A stretch of 43,841 bases of DNA from Oscillochloris sp. (GCA_012032775.1 JAAUQO010000019.1:1-43841), one strand, 5' to 3'. Shown: positions 24,862 to 35,285, numbered from the stretch's first letter. Program-made: numbers and translations. Notes: generated by a model not told the origin, from the letters alone.

Positions 24862-27800
24862 ATGGATGCGATGATCGCCTCCACGCCAACATCAGGTTGG
24901 GAATTATTGGCCGAGTTGGCCCGATGTGGTCAGCGCGGCCCGGAAACCGACCTGGCGAGTTGCGCCGGTACGCTGGCGCAACTGATTGCGCGTCATCTTT
25001 CTAGTCATGGCGGCCGGCTTGCGGTGCGCGACGGCGATGATCCGATCGCCGACGTGGCCTGGGGTACGGCCGATCTTGACAACGGCGCACCACTGGTGCT
25101 TCAGGTTGACGGCGCAGAGATCGGCCAACTGTTTTTACCGCCGCCCGGCGCCCAGGCGCTCGAGTCAGGCTTTGCCGCAGCATTGTCGGCACAGTTGGCG
25201 CTGATCCTGCACACATGCCGTCAGGCTGAAGAGCGCCGTATCATCGCCGAGATCCATAATCAGATCAGCGCTAATCTCGATATGGTCGGTGTGCTTGATG
25301 TGCCGACACTCACCGACGCTGCACTGAACCGGATTCTGCCATTGCTCGGGTTCGCCGGCGTGCGGTCTATGCCAGCGCCGATCTCGGCGAGCCGCTATCG
25401 CTGCTTGGCCAACAAAGCCACAACGGCGCAACCTTTCCGGTCAGCTTGCCCTCCGATGACGGTAATCCCGCCGCTCGTGCGATTACGAATCGTACGCCTG
25501 TACGCGGCTCAATCACGCCGTCCGGCAATCGCCGCGCCCATACCCACCCGGTTATTGCACTGCCGCTGCTCACCCAGGAAGATGTCGTCGGTGCATTGGT
25601 GCTGGCCGAACACGGGATCCCGGTCAATCAGCGCCGTATTCGCTTCGCCGCCGCCGGCGCCGAGCAACTCAGTCTGCTGGTACGCAATGCGCGCCTCTTC
25701 AGCCAGCAACAGCAACGCGCCCGCGAGCTGTTTGTGCTGTACGAGAATAGCCAGGAGATCAATACCACCAGTCAGATCGAGAATATGTTGGCCCGGCACC
25801 GAGAATATCGCACTGGCACTTCAGGCCGACTACTGTGCCGTTCTGTTGCTCGACCGCGGAACTGCGGATGTGTTGCAACCGGCAGCGGTGTATGGCGAGT
25901 CGGCCAGTGCGATCGCCACCGGCCCGCTTTCCGGCGCACAGCGGATTCTGACTCAACTCGGGCGCAACGAGGCACTGACACTCGGTTCCAATCCGGCCAC
26001 GGATCGTCCGAAGCCGTTAGCAGAGTTGATCGGCGAGGTTGGGTGTCGCCTGGGCTTGGGCGTACCGCTACGCGACAAAGATCAGAACTTCGGGGTGTTG
26101 ATCGTCGGGTATGCGACAGCCCAGCATCAGATCAGTCAGGCTGAGCGTAATCTGGCCCAGGTGCTGGCCAATCAGGTCTCGACGGCGGTTGCGAATCGGC
26201 GCCGCTACGAGGCCGAACAACAGCGGGCCGAAGAACTCTCGCGATTGCAACGGATCAGCGAACAACTGAGCGCCGATCTGTCGCTCGATGAGACTCTGGA
26301 TGCCATTCTAGAGGGCGCACAATTGCTGACACGCTTTAGCGGCGCGCGAATTCTGCGCTACGACCGCCGCTCTCGTGCCAGTGAGATCGTCGCGAATCTG
26401 GGGTTGCAAGTGCAGGAATCCGGTCAGGCGTTCAGCAATTGGTTGGTGCGCCACCAGCGCCCACTGCGGATCGCTGATATGCAGAAGTTGCCGGCCGCAC
26501 TTGTTTCGCTGGGTGAGCAGGCGCCACTGCTGCTTGCCAACGGCAGCCCGGCACGGGCCTACCTCGGCTTACCGCTGCGGTTGGGCGACGACTTGATCGG
26601 AACGCTGGAATTGGTGCATGCCGAAGCCGGCACCTTCAGTGCCGACGACGAGCGATTGCTGACGATTATCGCCGGGCCGTCGGCCCAGGCAATTGCGAAC
26701 GCAACTCGCTTCGAAGCCGCCGACAGTAGCTTACGCTCGCGGTTGGAACAGTTGCGCGCGCTGCAACGGGTTTCCAGCCAGTTGGCCAGCACGCTCTCGC
26801 AAACCGAGATCCTGGCCTATGTGCTGGAGCAGGCGTTACGGGCCACCGGCGCGACCCACGGCTTGATCGCCCTGCGTGGAAACCAGGATGAGAGCGATGG
26901 TCAGATGTTGCTCGGCGCACTCGGCGGGCAACATGCGCCGGAAGTGTATCGCCGTTCGCTCGCCGACATCAGTATGGAGCAGATCGGCGCCAATTATCAG
27001 GTCATCGAGGCGGTCGGCTATCCCGAGCCGGCCCGCTCAAAACTGATCGGCAGCCTTCTCAGCCCGCAGGCTCGCACCGCGCAACTGGCGCTCGAACAGC
27101 GCGAGGCGGAATTGAGCGACCACCTGGAACCGGATGAACGCCTGGCGTTGTTCAATGATCAGGCAACATCGGCGTTGGCCGCACCGATCTTCTATCAAGC
27201 CGGTGTATATGGTGTTTTGCTGCTGCTGAGTCCCGAGTCGAATGGATTCGACTACGATGCGGTCGAATTTTTGCGGGCACTCACCCATCAGGCGGCAGTC
27301 GGGATCGGGAATGCGCAACGCTACAGTGAGCTTGAGAATTTGTCGCGCACATTGCAGCGACGGGCCGCGATCTTGAACGACGTGCTTGAGATCGGTCAGG
27401 CGCTGCGCGTCGATCGCAATCTCGATAATCTGTTGGAGCAGGTTGGGTATTCGGCGATGGAATCGGCGAATTTCCGTACCATTCTGTTTGTCCTGGCCGA
27501 CCCGGATCGGCCGCGGATCTTCGTCCCGACAACCGCCGCCGGTATTCCGCTGAATGAGTTGCAGCGTATGGCCGAGCGGCCGTTGCCGCTGGCGCTGGCA
27601 ACACGTTATCTGGAACCACGCTACCGGATCGGGCGCAGCTATTTTATCCCCGCCGAAGAAGCCGTTGAGCTTGAGCGTGATTTCGATACGGCGATTTTCA
27701 GTTACTCGCCGTTCGACGATCCGCGCGAGCCCGATGAGTGGCAGCACGATGACCGGCTTTGTGTGCCGCTGTATTCTACTGAAGGCGCGATGCTGGGCTT

Positions 27801-30800
27801 GATGTTCGCCGGCGATCCGCACGATCGTCAGCGCCCAACCGAGCGCGTCGTGGAGCCGCTGGAGATTTTCGCCGATCAGGCGGCGATCGCAATCGAAAAC
27901 CACTTGCTGCTGCGCGATGCCCGTGCCCGCGCCGAGCAGATGACCGCCCTCTTCCAGGTCGGCAGCGCCGCCGCTTCGACAATCGATATCGACACCCTGC
28001 TTGAGCGCGTTTATCAGGAGATTGTCGCTTACCTCGAAACACCGAGCTTTTTCTACATCGCGACCTACCACGCCGAGCGGAATGAAGTGCGCTTCGAACT
28101 GTTCATGCGTGAGGGCGAGATATTGGAGAGCAGCCATAAGGCGGTGATCGAGAAGGGCGGTCTTACCGGCAAGGTGATCGATAGCGGCAAACCACTCCTG
28201 ATCGATGATCTGTTACACGAACCCGAACACCGCCAGATCGCAGTGCAACGGGCCAATAGCGCCGGCAGAGTGCGTTCGTGGCTTGGTGTACCACTGATCG
28301 CCCAGGGCCAGGTGAACGGCCTTCTGAGCGTGCAGGATTTTGAGCCGAACGCCTTCTCGGAGCGCGATCTCCAGTTCCTCTCAACCCTGGCCAATCAGTT
28401 GGCGATTACGCTTGAGAATGCACGGCTGTTCCAGGAGCGCGAGCGCCGCCTGGCCGAACTCGATGTAATCTATCGGATCAGCCAGATCACGAGTGCCACG
28501 CTGGATCTGCCACAGATGTTGCGCAGCGTTCATGGACAATTAGCGACATTCCTGGCGCTGGATTCGGCGTTTGTCTTTGTCTACGATGCGCAGGAACAAC
28601 TGATCACCCTGTCGTACGAGATGGACGACGGATTTGAAGAACTCGATCAGAGCCTGCGCAAGCCCGCCGATGACAGCCTGACGGCGACGATTATTCGGAC
28701 TCGCCAGCCGCTGCAGTTCAACAATCTCGCCAGCGAATACCAACCTTCGGGCTACAAACCGATTATGTTCGGCAGCGAACGTCAATCGGCGGCATGGCTC
28801 GGTGTGCCGTTGTTGATCGGCGATGGGCACGTCGTCGGTGTGATGGCGGTGATGAGCTACACGCCGGGGTTGTATGGCGATCGCGAGCGCTCGTTCCTGA
28901 GCACGGTAGCCAGTCAGTTGGCATTGGGTGTGCAGAATGCCCGCCTGCTGGCTCAGGCCCACGCACAGGTGGAGCAACTCGATCTCCTGAATCGGGTCTC
29001 GGTGTTGGCGAATGCCGCCACTGATGTGCAGGCGATCTACCAGATTATTGTCGACTCGATGGCTCAGGCGACCGGCGTCGATCAGGCTCGCCTGGTGATC
29101 TACAATCGCCAGAATGCCTGGGCACCGGCAGTTGCCGAGTATCGCAAAAGCGGGATCCTTGATCAGATTCGCGTTCCGCTCGCCGATAACCCTTCGGTCG
29201 AGTGGCTCGACACGCATCAACGGCCCCTGGTAGCACTCGATGTGCAGGTCGATTCGCGCCTGATCCGATCGCAGGAGACATTCCGCGAGTTGGATATTCG
29301 CAGTATTGCGCTGGTGCCGTTGGTAAAAGACGGCACGGTGATCGGCGCCGTCGGGCTGGACTTTGTGGGACGAACGCAGGCATTCAGCAGCGGTGCGATC
29401 GACCTGTGCCAGACGATTGCAAACCAAACCGTCAGCGCGATCGCCCGCGCCGAAGCGCTGGCCTCGGCACAGGCGAGTGCAGCGGCACTGGGGCAGAAGG
29501 TCAGTGAACAGACGACCTTGCTTGATGCGGCGCGCATTCTGTCGTCGTTACTGCGCCCGCAGGAAGTGCTCGACAAGTTGATGGAACTTGTCAGTCGGCA
29601 ATTGCATGTCACGACGGTGGCATTGTGGACAATCGGCGAAGATCATGTGCTGAGCCCGGCGGCGCTCGATGGTATTCCGAGTGAACAGGGCAGTTTGATG
29701 CGTGTGCCGGTAGGCCAGGGATTGACCGGCCAGGTAGCAGCAACCGGGACACCGTTGGTCATCGATGACACGAATACCAGTGGCGGATCGTTGTATCCGA
29801 GTTACCAACGCGACAACAACCTGGTTTCGTTCATGGGTGTGCCGGTGGTGTATCGCGAGCGCATTATCGGTGTGCTGAGCGTGATGACCAGCTATCATCG
29901 GCAGTTCAGCGACGACGAAATGCTGCTGCTGGTTGGTCTTGCCGATCAGGCTGCTACAGCGCTGGAGAATGCGCGCCTGTTCGAAGAGCGCGAGCGGCGG
30001 ATCGACGAGCTTTCGACGATCAACGCGATCAGCGAAGCGGTGAACGCCTCGCTCAATATCGACGATCTGATCGAGCATTTGCACAGTGGTATCGGCAAAA
30101 TCATCGACACCAGTACTTCGGGCATTGTGCTCTACGACGAACAGAGCGATACGATTTCGTATCCGATCGCCTATGATCGCGGAAAGCGGCTCGATCTTGC
30201 GCCCATTCAGTTGGGCTACGGCACGAACGGCTGGGTGATCCGCAATCGCCAACCGCTGCTTCTGCATACGCTGGAGCAGGGGAAAGCCATGGACCTCGAT
30301 CTGACCAATGGGCATGCCGGCGACGACGATAGCCAAGAGCAATCGTTTCTGGTGGCGCCGATTATCTACAGCAACCAGGTGCTTGGCGTTATCAACATTC
30401 AAAGCTACGAGCAGTATGCGTTTGATGAGAATAATCTACGCTTCCTAACAACCGTTGCCAACCAGGCCGCCGTAGCCTTGAATAATGCGCGCCTGTTCAG
30501 CGAGACCCGTCAGAACGCAGTTGAGATGACGACGCTTTTCGAGGTAACACAGAATCTCTCCGGCACTCTCGATCCCGATGAGACGCAGTTGTTGGTGGCC
30601 GACGCGGCCCTGCGCCTGATCGGAGCTGAGATGTGTGCTGTACTGCGCCTCGACGGCAATCGCAAGGTGGAACGGCAAGTCTTTGCGGATCTCAATGGTG
30701 TGCGCGATGATGTCGAGATCATCTTTCGCAACAATGGCCTGACGGCTCAATTGTTGGCAAGCGATCAACCACTTGTGATCACCGATCTGAAGCAATGGGC

Positions 30801-33246
30801 GGACGTGAATCCGACGATCGAAGCCTATCAGGTCGGTAGTGTGATGGGATTGGCGATTGGGCCGCATGATGATCGACTGGGTGTGATCTGGGTTGGCGCC
30901 CGCCATGCGCACGAATGGAGTGAACATCAGCGATCGCTGCTTTCCATCCTGGTGCATCAGGCCGGTCAGGCCTTAAAGAGCGCGCAACTTTATCGGCTGG
31001 AGCAACAGCGGCGCCGGTTGGCCGATACCCTGCGTGATGTAGCGCAGTCGTTCACGAGTACGTTGGCACTGCGCGAGATCCAGACACTGATTCTCGATCA
31101 GTTGGCGCGGGTGGTGAACTATGAAAGCGCGGCGGTATTGCTGCGCGATGAGGGCTATGGTCACCTCCAGATCACTGAAGCCCGCGGACTCAAGGCTGAA
31201 ACGCTGCTCAGTGCCGATTTCGAGGTCGATGATAACCCGCTCTTCCAACTGATGGCGTTTGAACGCCGGCCGCTGGCGATCGCCGACACCTTGCTCGACC
31301 CGCGCTTCGCACCGCTGATGCGGCTCGGTTGGGCGGCACGCTCGTGGATCGGCGCACCACTGCTGGTTGATAACGAACTGGTCGGTATTTTGACCATCGG
31401 GGCCGCAGAACCGGATGTGTACAACTCCGAGGATGTCGAGGTCACTTTTGCGCTGGCCAGTCAGGCCAGTCAGGCGATTCAGAATGCGCGGTTGTTCGAT
31501 CAGATCTCGAATCTGGCGGCCGACCTGGAGCGGCGGGTGAGCGAGCGAACTGCGGAGTTGGAGCGCGCCACCAGGCAGCTTTCGGAAGAGAAGGATCGCC
31601 TGGAGGCAGTCCATGCGATCACCCTGGAACTGACGACACAGCTTGATCTGAATGCGATCATTCTGCAGGCGTTGGAGCTGATCTCGAAAAACATTGGCGT
31701 GGCCCGCGGCAGTATTATGCTGCGCGATACTGATAGCGGCAATCTGGTTTGTCGCGCGGTTCTGTATAATCGCGGCGACGTGCGGCCGGCGAATATTCCG
31801 TTAAGCTTTGCCGGCGGTGAGGGATTGGCCGGCTGGGTGATGCAACACCAGGAACCGGTGAACATCCCCGATGTCCTGCACGATGGACGTTGGGTACAGG
31901 AGACGGGCCGCGCCGAAGATGTGCGCTCGGCGGCGGCGGTTCCGCTCAAGACGAGCAATACGGCGGTGGGTGTATTGGTGCTCTCCAGCCCCAAGGTGAA
32001 CTTCTTCAGCGACTCGCAAATGAACTTGCTCGGCACGATCGCCAGTGTGGTGGCGGCGGCGGTGAATAACGGCCAGTTGTACAACTACATCACCGATCTG
32101 GCGACAAACAATGCGACCCTGTTGCAGGAGCAGCGCGAAGAGGCCGCGAAGAGCGCAGCGGTATTCCGATCGGTGACGGAAGGCGTTATTGTGCTGGACC
32201 CACAACAGCAGATTACGCTCTTCAACCCGGCAGCCGAACAGGTACTTGAGATCGCCGCCGGTGACGTGTTGAGCCGGCCGCTCAGCACCCTCCTGGATCA
32301 CGGTTCGCATGAGATTGAGCACAAGCGTGCACAGGCGATCTATCATGGTTTGATGAATGGATTACGCCAGATCGAGCAGAACCAGGCGAGTTATATCACC
32401 TCGTTGGATCTTACCGACCCACAGCAGGTGATTGCGTTGAACATAGCGCCGGTGGTAGGACCGGGCGGGCAGCGTTATGGCGATGTTGCGGTGTTGCGCG
32501 ACATCACCCGTGAGATCGAAGCCGACCAGGCCAAGCGCCAATTTATCTCCGATGTGAGCCACGAATTGCGCACGCCGCTCACGGCGATTAAGGGCTACGT
32601 CGATGTGCTGCTGCTGGCAGGCACCTCGACCCTGAGTGAAGATCAGGCCAGTTATCTGACGATCATCAAGAACAATACAAACCGGCTCAAATCGTTGATC
32701 GATGATATCCTGGAATTCTCGCGCCCGGACTCGAAGCGGAAACTCACCTTTACCCATGTTGAGGTTCCGGCGATTATCAATGAGGTGGTACAATCACTAA
32801 AGTTGGAAGCCGACAAAAAGCAGATGGTCTTGCATATTGATGTGCCGGAGCATCTGCCGACGGTGGTCGCGGATCAGAAGCGTATCACGCAAGTAGTTTT
32901 CAACTTGTTCTCAAACGCGGTAAAATACACCTATGCCGGTGGAAGAATCTTTGTACGGGCCTCGCTTAATCGCGCCAATATGATGCAGATTGAGGTTGAG
33001 GACACCGGCGTCGGTATGTCGCCCGATCAGGTGAAGAAACTCTTCCGTCCATTCTATCGAGCCGATAATCCGTTGCGCGACGTCGCAGGCGGCACCGGGC
33101 TCGGCCTATCGATCGCCAAATCGTTTGTAGAAATGCATGGCGGCGAGATGTGGGTGACGAGTGAGCTTGGTAAGGGTAGTACGTTCAGTTTCATCGTTCC
33201 ACTTCAACAAGCCGATCTCGGCGACAGCGATGAGGATCTCGAGTGA
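24862..33246 (+). CDS. Giant multi-GAF sensor histidine kinase
   Basis: About 2,794 residues. It consists of some 14 tandem GAF-type sensor units of about 165-200 residues (roughly residues 30-2430), separated by Glu/Gln-rich coiled linkers (such as ENARLFEERERR). A PAS domain follows (about 2433-2550, AVFRSVTEGVIVLDPQQQI), then HisKA with His about 2567 in SHELRTPL, then HATPase with N-box NLFSNAVKY, G1 DTGVGMS and G2 GGTGLGLSIAK. No transmembrane segment is seen, so it is probably cytoplasmic. GAF domains bind small molecules, chromophores or cyclic nucleotides; no chromophore Cys was recognised. Residues about 169-312 read in a wrong frame: one base is missing near 25366, and a compensating change occurs near 25796. 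The neighbouring REC protein is the likely target. The 3' end overlaps the hydrolase start. Confidence 0.88.
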   Translation: MDAMIASTPTSGWELLAELARCGQRGPETDLASCAGTLAQLIARHLSSHGGRLAVRDGDDPIADVAWGTADLDNGAPLVLQVDGAEIGQLFLPPPGAQALESGFAAALSAQLALILHTCRQAEERRIIAEIHNQISANLDMVGVLDVPTLTDAALNRILPLLGFAGVRSMPAPISASRYRCLANKATTAQPFRSACPPMTVIPPLVRLRIVRLYAAQSRRPAIAAPIPTRLLHCRCSPRKMSSVHWCWPNTGSRSISAVFASPPPAPSNSVCWYAMRASSASNSNAPASCLCCTRIARRSIPPVRSRICWPGTENIALALQADYCAVLLLDRGTADVLQPAAVYGESASAIATGPLSGAQRILTQLGRNEALTLGSNPATDRPKPLAELIGEVGCRLGLGVPLRDKDQNFGVLIVGYATAQHQISQAERNLAQVLANQVSTAVANRRRYEAEQQRAEELSRLQRISEQLSADLSLDETLDAILEGAQLLTRFSGARILRYDRRSRASEIVANLGLQVQESGQAFSNWLVRHQRPLRIADMQKLPAALVSLGEQAPLLLANGSPARAYLGLPLRLGDDLIGTLELVHAEAGTFSADDERLLTIIAGPSAQAIANATRFEAADSSLRSRLEQLRALQRVSSQLASTLSQTEILAYVLEQALRATGATHGLIALRGNQDESDGQMLLGALGGQHAPEVYRRSLADISMEQIGANYQVIEAVGYPEPARSKLIGSLLSPQARTAQLALEQREAELSDHLEPDERLALFNDQATSALAAPIFYQAGVYGVLLLLSPESNGFDYDAVEFLRALTHQAAVGIGNAQRYSELENLSRTLQRRAAILNDVLEIGQALRVDRNLDNLLEQVGYSAMESANFRTILFVLADPDRPRIFVPTTAAGIPLNELQRMAERPLPLALATRYLEPRYRIGRSYFIPAEEAVELERDFDTAIFSYSPFDDPREPDEWQHDDRLCVPLYSTEGAMLGLMFAGDPHDRQRPTERVVEPLEIFADQAAIAIENHLLLRDARARAEQMTALFQVGSAAASTIDIDTLLERVYQEIVAYLETPSFFYIATYHAERNEVRFELFMREGEILESSHKAVIEKGGLTGKVIDSGKPLLIDDLLHEPEHRQIAVQRANSAGRVRSWLGVPLIAQGQVNGLLSVQDFEPNAFSERDLQFLSTLANQLAITLENARLFQERERRLAELDVIYRISQITSATLDLPQMLRSVHGQLATFLALDSAFVFVYDAQEQLITLSYEMDDGFEELDQSLRKPADDSLTATIIRTRQPLQFNNLASEYQPSGYKPIMFGSERQSAAWLGVPLLIGDGHVVGVMAVMSYTPGLYGDRERSFLSTVASQLALGVQNARLLAQAHAQVEQLDLLNRVSVLANAATDVQAIYQIIVDSMAQATGVDQARLVIYNRQNAWAPAVAEYRKSGILDQIRVPLADNPSVEWLDTHQRPLVALDVQVDSRLIRSQETFRELDIRSIALVPLVKDGTVIGAVGLDFVGRTQAFSSGAIDLCQTIANQTVSAIARAEALASAQASAAALGQKVSEQTTLLDAARILSSLLRPQEVLDKLMELVSRQLHVTTVALWTIGEDHVLSPAALDGIPSEQGSLMRVPVGQGLTGQVAATGTPLVIDDTNTSGGSLYPSYQRDNNLVSFMGVPVVYRERIIGVLSVMTSYHRQFSDDEMLLLVGLADQAATALENARLFEERERRIDELSTINAISEAVNASLNIDDLIEHLHSGIGKIIDTSTSGIVLYDEQSDTISYPIAYDRGKRLDLAPIQLGYGTNGWVIRNRQPLLLHTLEQGKAMDLDLTNGHAGDDDSQEQSFLVAPIIYSNQVLGVINIQSYEQYAFDENNLRFLTTVANQAAVALNNARLFSETRQNAVEMTTLFEVTQNLSGTLDPDETQLLVADAALRLIGAEMCAVLRLDGNRKVERQVFADLNGVRDDVEIIFRNNGLTAQLLASDQPLVITDLKQWADVNPTIEAYQVGSVMGLAIGPHDDRLGVIWVGARHAHEWSEHQRSLLSILVHQAGQALKSAQLYRLEQQRRRLADTLRDVAQSFTSTLALREIQTLILDQLARVVNYESAAVLLRDEGYGHLQITEARGLKAETLLSADFEVDDNPLFQLMAFERRPLAIADTLLDPRFAPLMRLGWAARSWIGAPLLVDNELVGILTIGAAEPDVYNSEDVEVTFALASQASQAIQNARLFDQISNLAADLERRVSERTAELERATRQLSEEKDRLEAVHAITLELTTQLDLNAIILQALELISKNIGVARGSIMLRDTDSGNLVCRAVLYNRGDVRPANIPLSFAGGEGLAGWVMQHQEPVNIPDVLHDGRWVQETGRAEDVRSAAAVPLKTSNTAVGVLVLSSPKVNFFSDSQMNLLGTIASVVAAAVNNGQLYNYITDLATNNATLLQEQREEAAKSAAVFRSVTEGVIVLDPQQQITLFNPAAEQVLEIAAGDVLSRPLSTLLDHGSHEIEHKRAQAIYHGLMNGLRQIEQNQASYITSLDLTDPQQVIALNIAPVVGPGGQRYGDVAVLRDITREIEADQAKRQFISDVSHELRTPLTAIKGYVDVLLLAGTSTLSEDQASYLTIIKNNTNRLKSLIDDILEFSRPDSKRKLTFTHVEVPAIINEVVQSLKLEADKKQMVLHIDVPEHLPTVVADQKRITQVVFNLFSNAVKYTYAGGRIFVRASLNRANMMQIEVEDTGVGMSPDQVKKLFRPFYRADNPLRDVAGGTGLGLSIAKSFVEMHGGEMWVTSELGKGSTFSFIVPLQQADLGDSDEDLE

Positions 33247-34078
33247 GCGCGATTCATCTTGACAATCGGCTGGTACACTACGAGGTTTTCGGTCGCGGCC
33301 AGCCGATCATCTTTTGCACAGTTGGGTAGGTTCCTGGCGCTATTGGGTGCCGACAATGGAATTGGCGTCGGAGCGCTATCGGGCCTATGCGCTTGATTTC
33401 TGGGGTTTCGGCGAGAGCGACCGGCGCGGCACGCAATTCAATATCACCAGTTACGTCGATATGGTGTGCCAATTTATGGAGAAGATGGGCATTCCACAGG
33501 CGAATCTGGTAGGCCATGGCATGGGTGGCGTGGTGGCGATCCGTACCGCACGTGAACGCCCGGAAAAAGTGATCAAGGTGATGACGGTGGCAACGCCGAT
33601 GCACGGCAGTGTTCTGGGCGGCCATGTCAAGCCCGGTACCTTCTCGAAGTTACTTGGTCTCTCCAATCCGGCCAATGTCTGGTCGAAGTTAATTCGTCAG
33701 ATCCCGATCGCCGATCCCGAAGTACAATCGGAGATCTACGAGGATACCGATAGCTTGAGCGAAGTAGTGGTTGCGGGGGTGCAGGAGTCGTTGCTCGACA
33801 CCAATTTGCACGCTGATTTGGCGACGTTGCAGTCGCCGTTGTTGGCAGTGTACGGCGGCAAAGACCCGATCGTCTCAGCCGATCATGCCGCCTTTATCAG
33901 TGATCTTGCCGATCAGCCGCTGCAAATGCTGGTGCTGCCGAAGTCCAGCCACTTCCCATTTCTGGAGCAGTCGAACACATTCGGACGACTGTTGACGGAT
34001 TTCCTGGTTTCGCAGGGGACGCCGGTTGAGATCAAAGAGGAGTGGCGGCGCCGCGTGACTCAGCGCGAGTATTTGTAA
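33243..34078 (+). CDS. Alpha/beta-hydrolase-fold protein lacking the nucleophile serine (one frameshift)
   Basis: About 278 residues when joined. GTG 33243 overlaps the kinase stop by three bases, so it is translationally coupled. The first frame ends at TTTTGCACAGTTGGGTAG; from 33314 the next frame continues HSWVGSWRYWVP, so one T is probably missing near 33311-33315. The fold markers are HSWVGSW (oxyanion loop), YALDFWGFGESDRR, the elbow NLVGHGMGGVVA, GGKDPIVS with Asp, and SSHFPFLEQ with His. The elbow is G-H-G-M-G instead of G-x-S-x-G, so the usual Ser is Gly; it is either a non-catalytic hydrolase-like protein or uses another mechanism. GHG elbows do occur in named hydrolase groups, so this needs family comparison. 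The kinase neighbour suggests a signalling-related job. Confidence 0.75.
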
Positions 34079-34106
34079 GCCGGTTCGCCTCATCGCTTGA
34101 TGAAGA

Positions 34107-34160
34107 TGTGGATGTGGGTTTTGCGGCGAAGCTGCAAACCCACATCCACACTTTTATTTT
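34107..34160 (+). terminator. Terminator after the signalling operon
   Basis: Stem of 17 pairs with one bulged T between 34107-34124 and 34134-34150 (TGTGGATGTGGGTTT / AAACCCACATCCACA), followed by CTTTTATTTT. Confidence 0.85.
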
Positions 34161-34167
34161 GTGGGGT

Positions 34168-34196
34168 TTGACGCTACCTTGTATTGCTGTTATGAT
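34168..34196 (+). promoter_or_regulatory. Promoter of fni
   Basis: TTGACG at 34168-34173, 17-base spacer, TATGAT at 34191-34196. The start of transcription near 34203 leaves a leader of about 45 bases. Confidence 0.7.
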
Positions 34197-34248
34197 CTGC
34201 ATACTGATGTGCTGATTGCAAAATGTTTTGAATACCCTGGAGCACGCC

Positions 34249-35280
34249 ATGCCCGATTCCGGCCAAACTGAAGGGCGCAAAGTTGATCATATTCGGATTG
34301 TGCTCGGCGAGGACGTGGCGGCGAAAGGGGTCGCGACGGGATTTAGTGCGTACCGCCTACCACATGTAGCGCTTCCGGAACTCGATCTGGCCGAGATCGA
34401 TCTGCGAACGACATTTCTCGGCAAGCCGGTTCAGGCGCCGTTGTTGATCAGTTCGATGACTGGTGGGGCAACAGCGGCTGAGAAGATCAATCTGGCGCTA
34501 GCGGAAGCGGCTGAACATCTGGGCCTGGCGATGGGGGTGGGATCGCAGCGTGCGGCGGTGATCGACCAGCGGCTGATATCGACGTATCAGGTGCGCAAGG
34601 TAGCGCCGCATATACCGCTCATGGCGAACCTCGGTGCGGTGCAATTGAACTACGGTTTCGGGCTCGACCACTGCCGGCGGGCGGTGGAGATGATCGAGGC
34701 CGACGGGTTGATTCTGCATCTGAACCCGTTGCAAGAAGCTGTGCAGCCCGAAGGCGATACGAATTTCAAGGGTTTGCTGGCCAAGATCGAGCAGGTGTGC
34801 CGAGCGCTTGAAGTGCCGGTGATTGTGAAAGAGGTCGGCAATGGTATCGGCGCCGCCGATGCCCGGCGCTTGTATGATTGCGGCGTGCGGGTGATCGATG
34901 TGGCCGGCGCCGGCGGCACAAGTTGGAGTGAGGTTGAACGCTTCCGGCAGCCGAACGATCAGGGACGCCGGGTCGCGGGCGCGTTTGCCGATTGGGGCCG
35001 CCCAACCAGCGAATGCATCCGCGAAGTGCGGGCCGCGCTGCCGGATATGACGATCGTCGGTTCAGGCGGGATTCGCAGTGGCGTCGATATTGCCAAGGCA
35101 ATTGCGCTGGGCGCAGATATGGCCGGCACCGCAAAACCGGCGCTGATCGATGCAATTGATGAGCGCGGCACGGCGGCTGTGGTTGAAGGATTGAAGAGCT
35201 TTCTGCGTGAGTTGCGTGTGGCGATGTTCTGTGCCGGATGCGGTAATTTGCAGGCGTTACGGGCGTTGCACATTGCATGA
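34249..35280 (+). CDS. fni: Type 2 isopentenyl-diphosphate delta-isomerase
   Basis: 343 residues. It interconverts IPP and DMAPP using FMN and NAD(P)H, providing both C5 units for carotenoid, quinone and chlorophyll-tail synthesis. Recognised motifs are [40 protein letters not shown] (substrate Gln and Glu), [19 protein letters not shown] and [23 protein letters not shown] 34249 has TGGAG six bases upstream; an in-frame ATG at 34216 is less likely. The gene has its own promoter and a hairpin after it. Confidence 0.93.
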   Translation: MPDSGQTEGRKVDHIRIVLGEDVAAKGVATGFSAYRLPHVALPELDLAEIDLRTTFLGKPVQAPLLISSMTGGATAAEKINLALAEAAEHLGLAMGVGSQRAAVIDQRLISTYQVRKVAPHIPLMANLGAVQLNYGFGLDHCRRAVEMIEADGLILHLNPLQEAVQPEGDTNFKGLLAKIEQVCRALEVPVIVKEVGNGIGAADARRLYDCGVRVIDVAGAGGTSWSEVERFRQPNDQGRRVAGAFADWGRPTSECIREVRAALPDMTIVGSGGIRSGVDIAKAIALGADMAGTAKPALIDAIDERGTAAVVEGLKSFLRELRVAMFCAGCGNLQALRALHIA

Positions 35281-35285
35281 AATTC

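Noticed and set aside
27037-28137. A 366-codon minus-strand frame inside the kinase gene
   Set aside because: Antisense shadow of GAF repeats; similar shadows occur at 28540-29427, 29548-30402 and elsewhere along the same gene.
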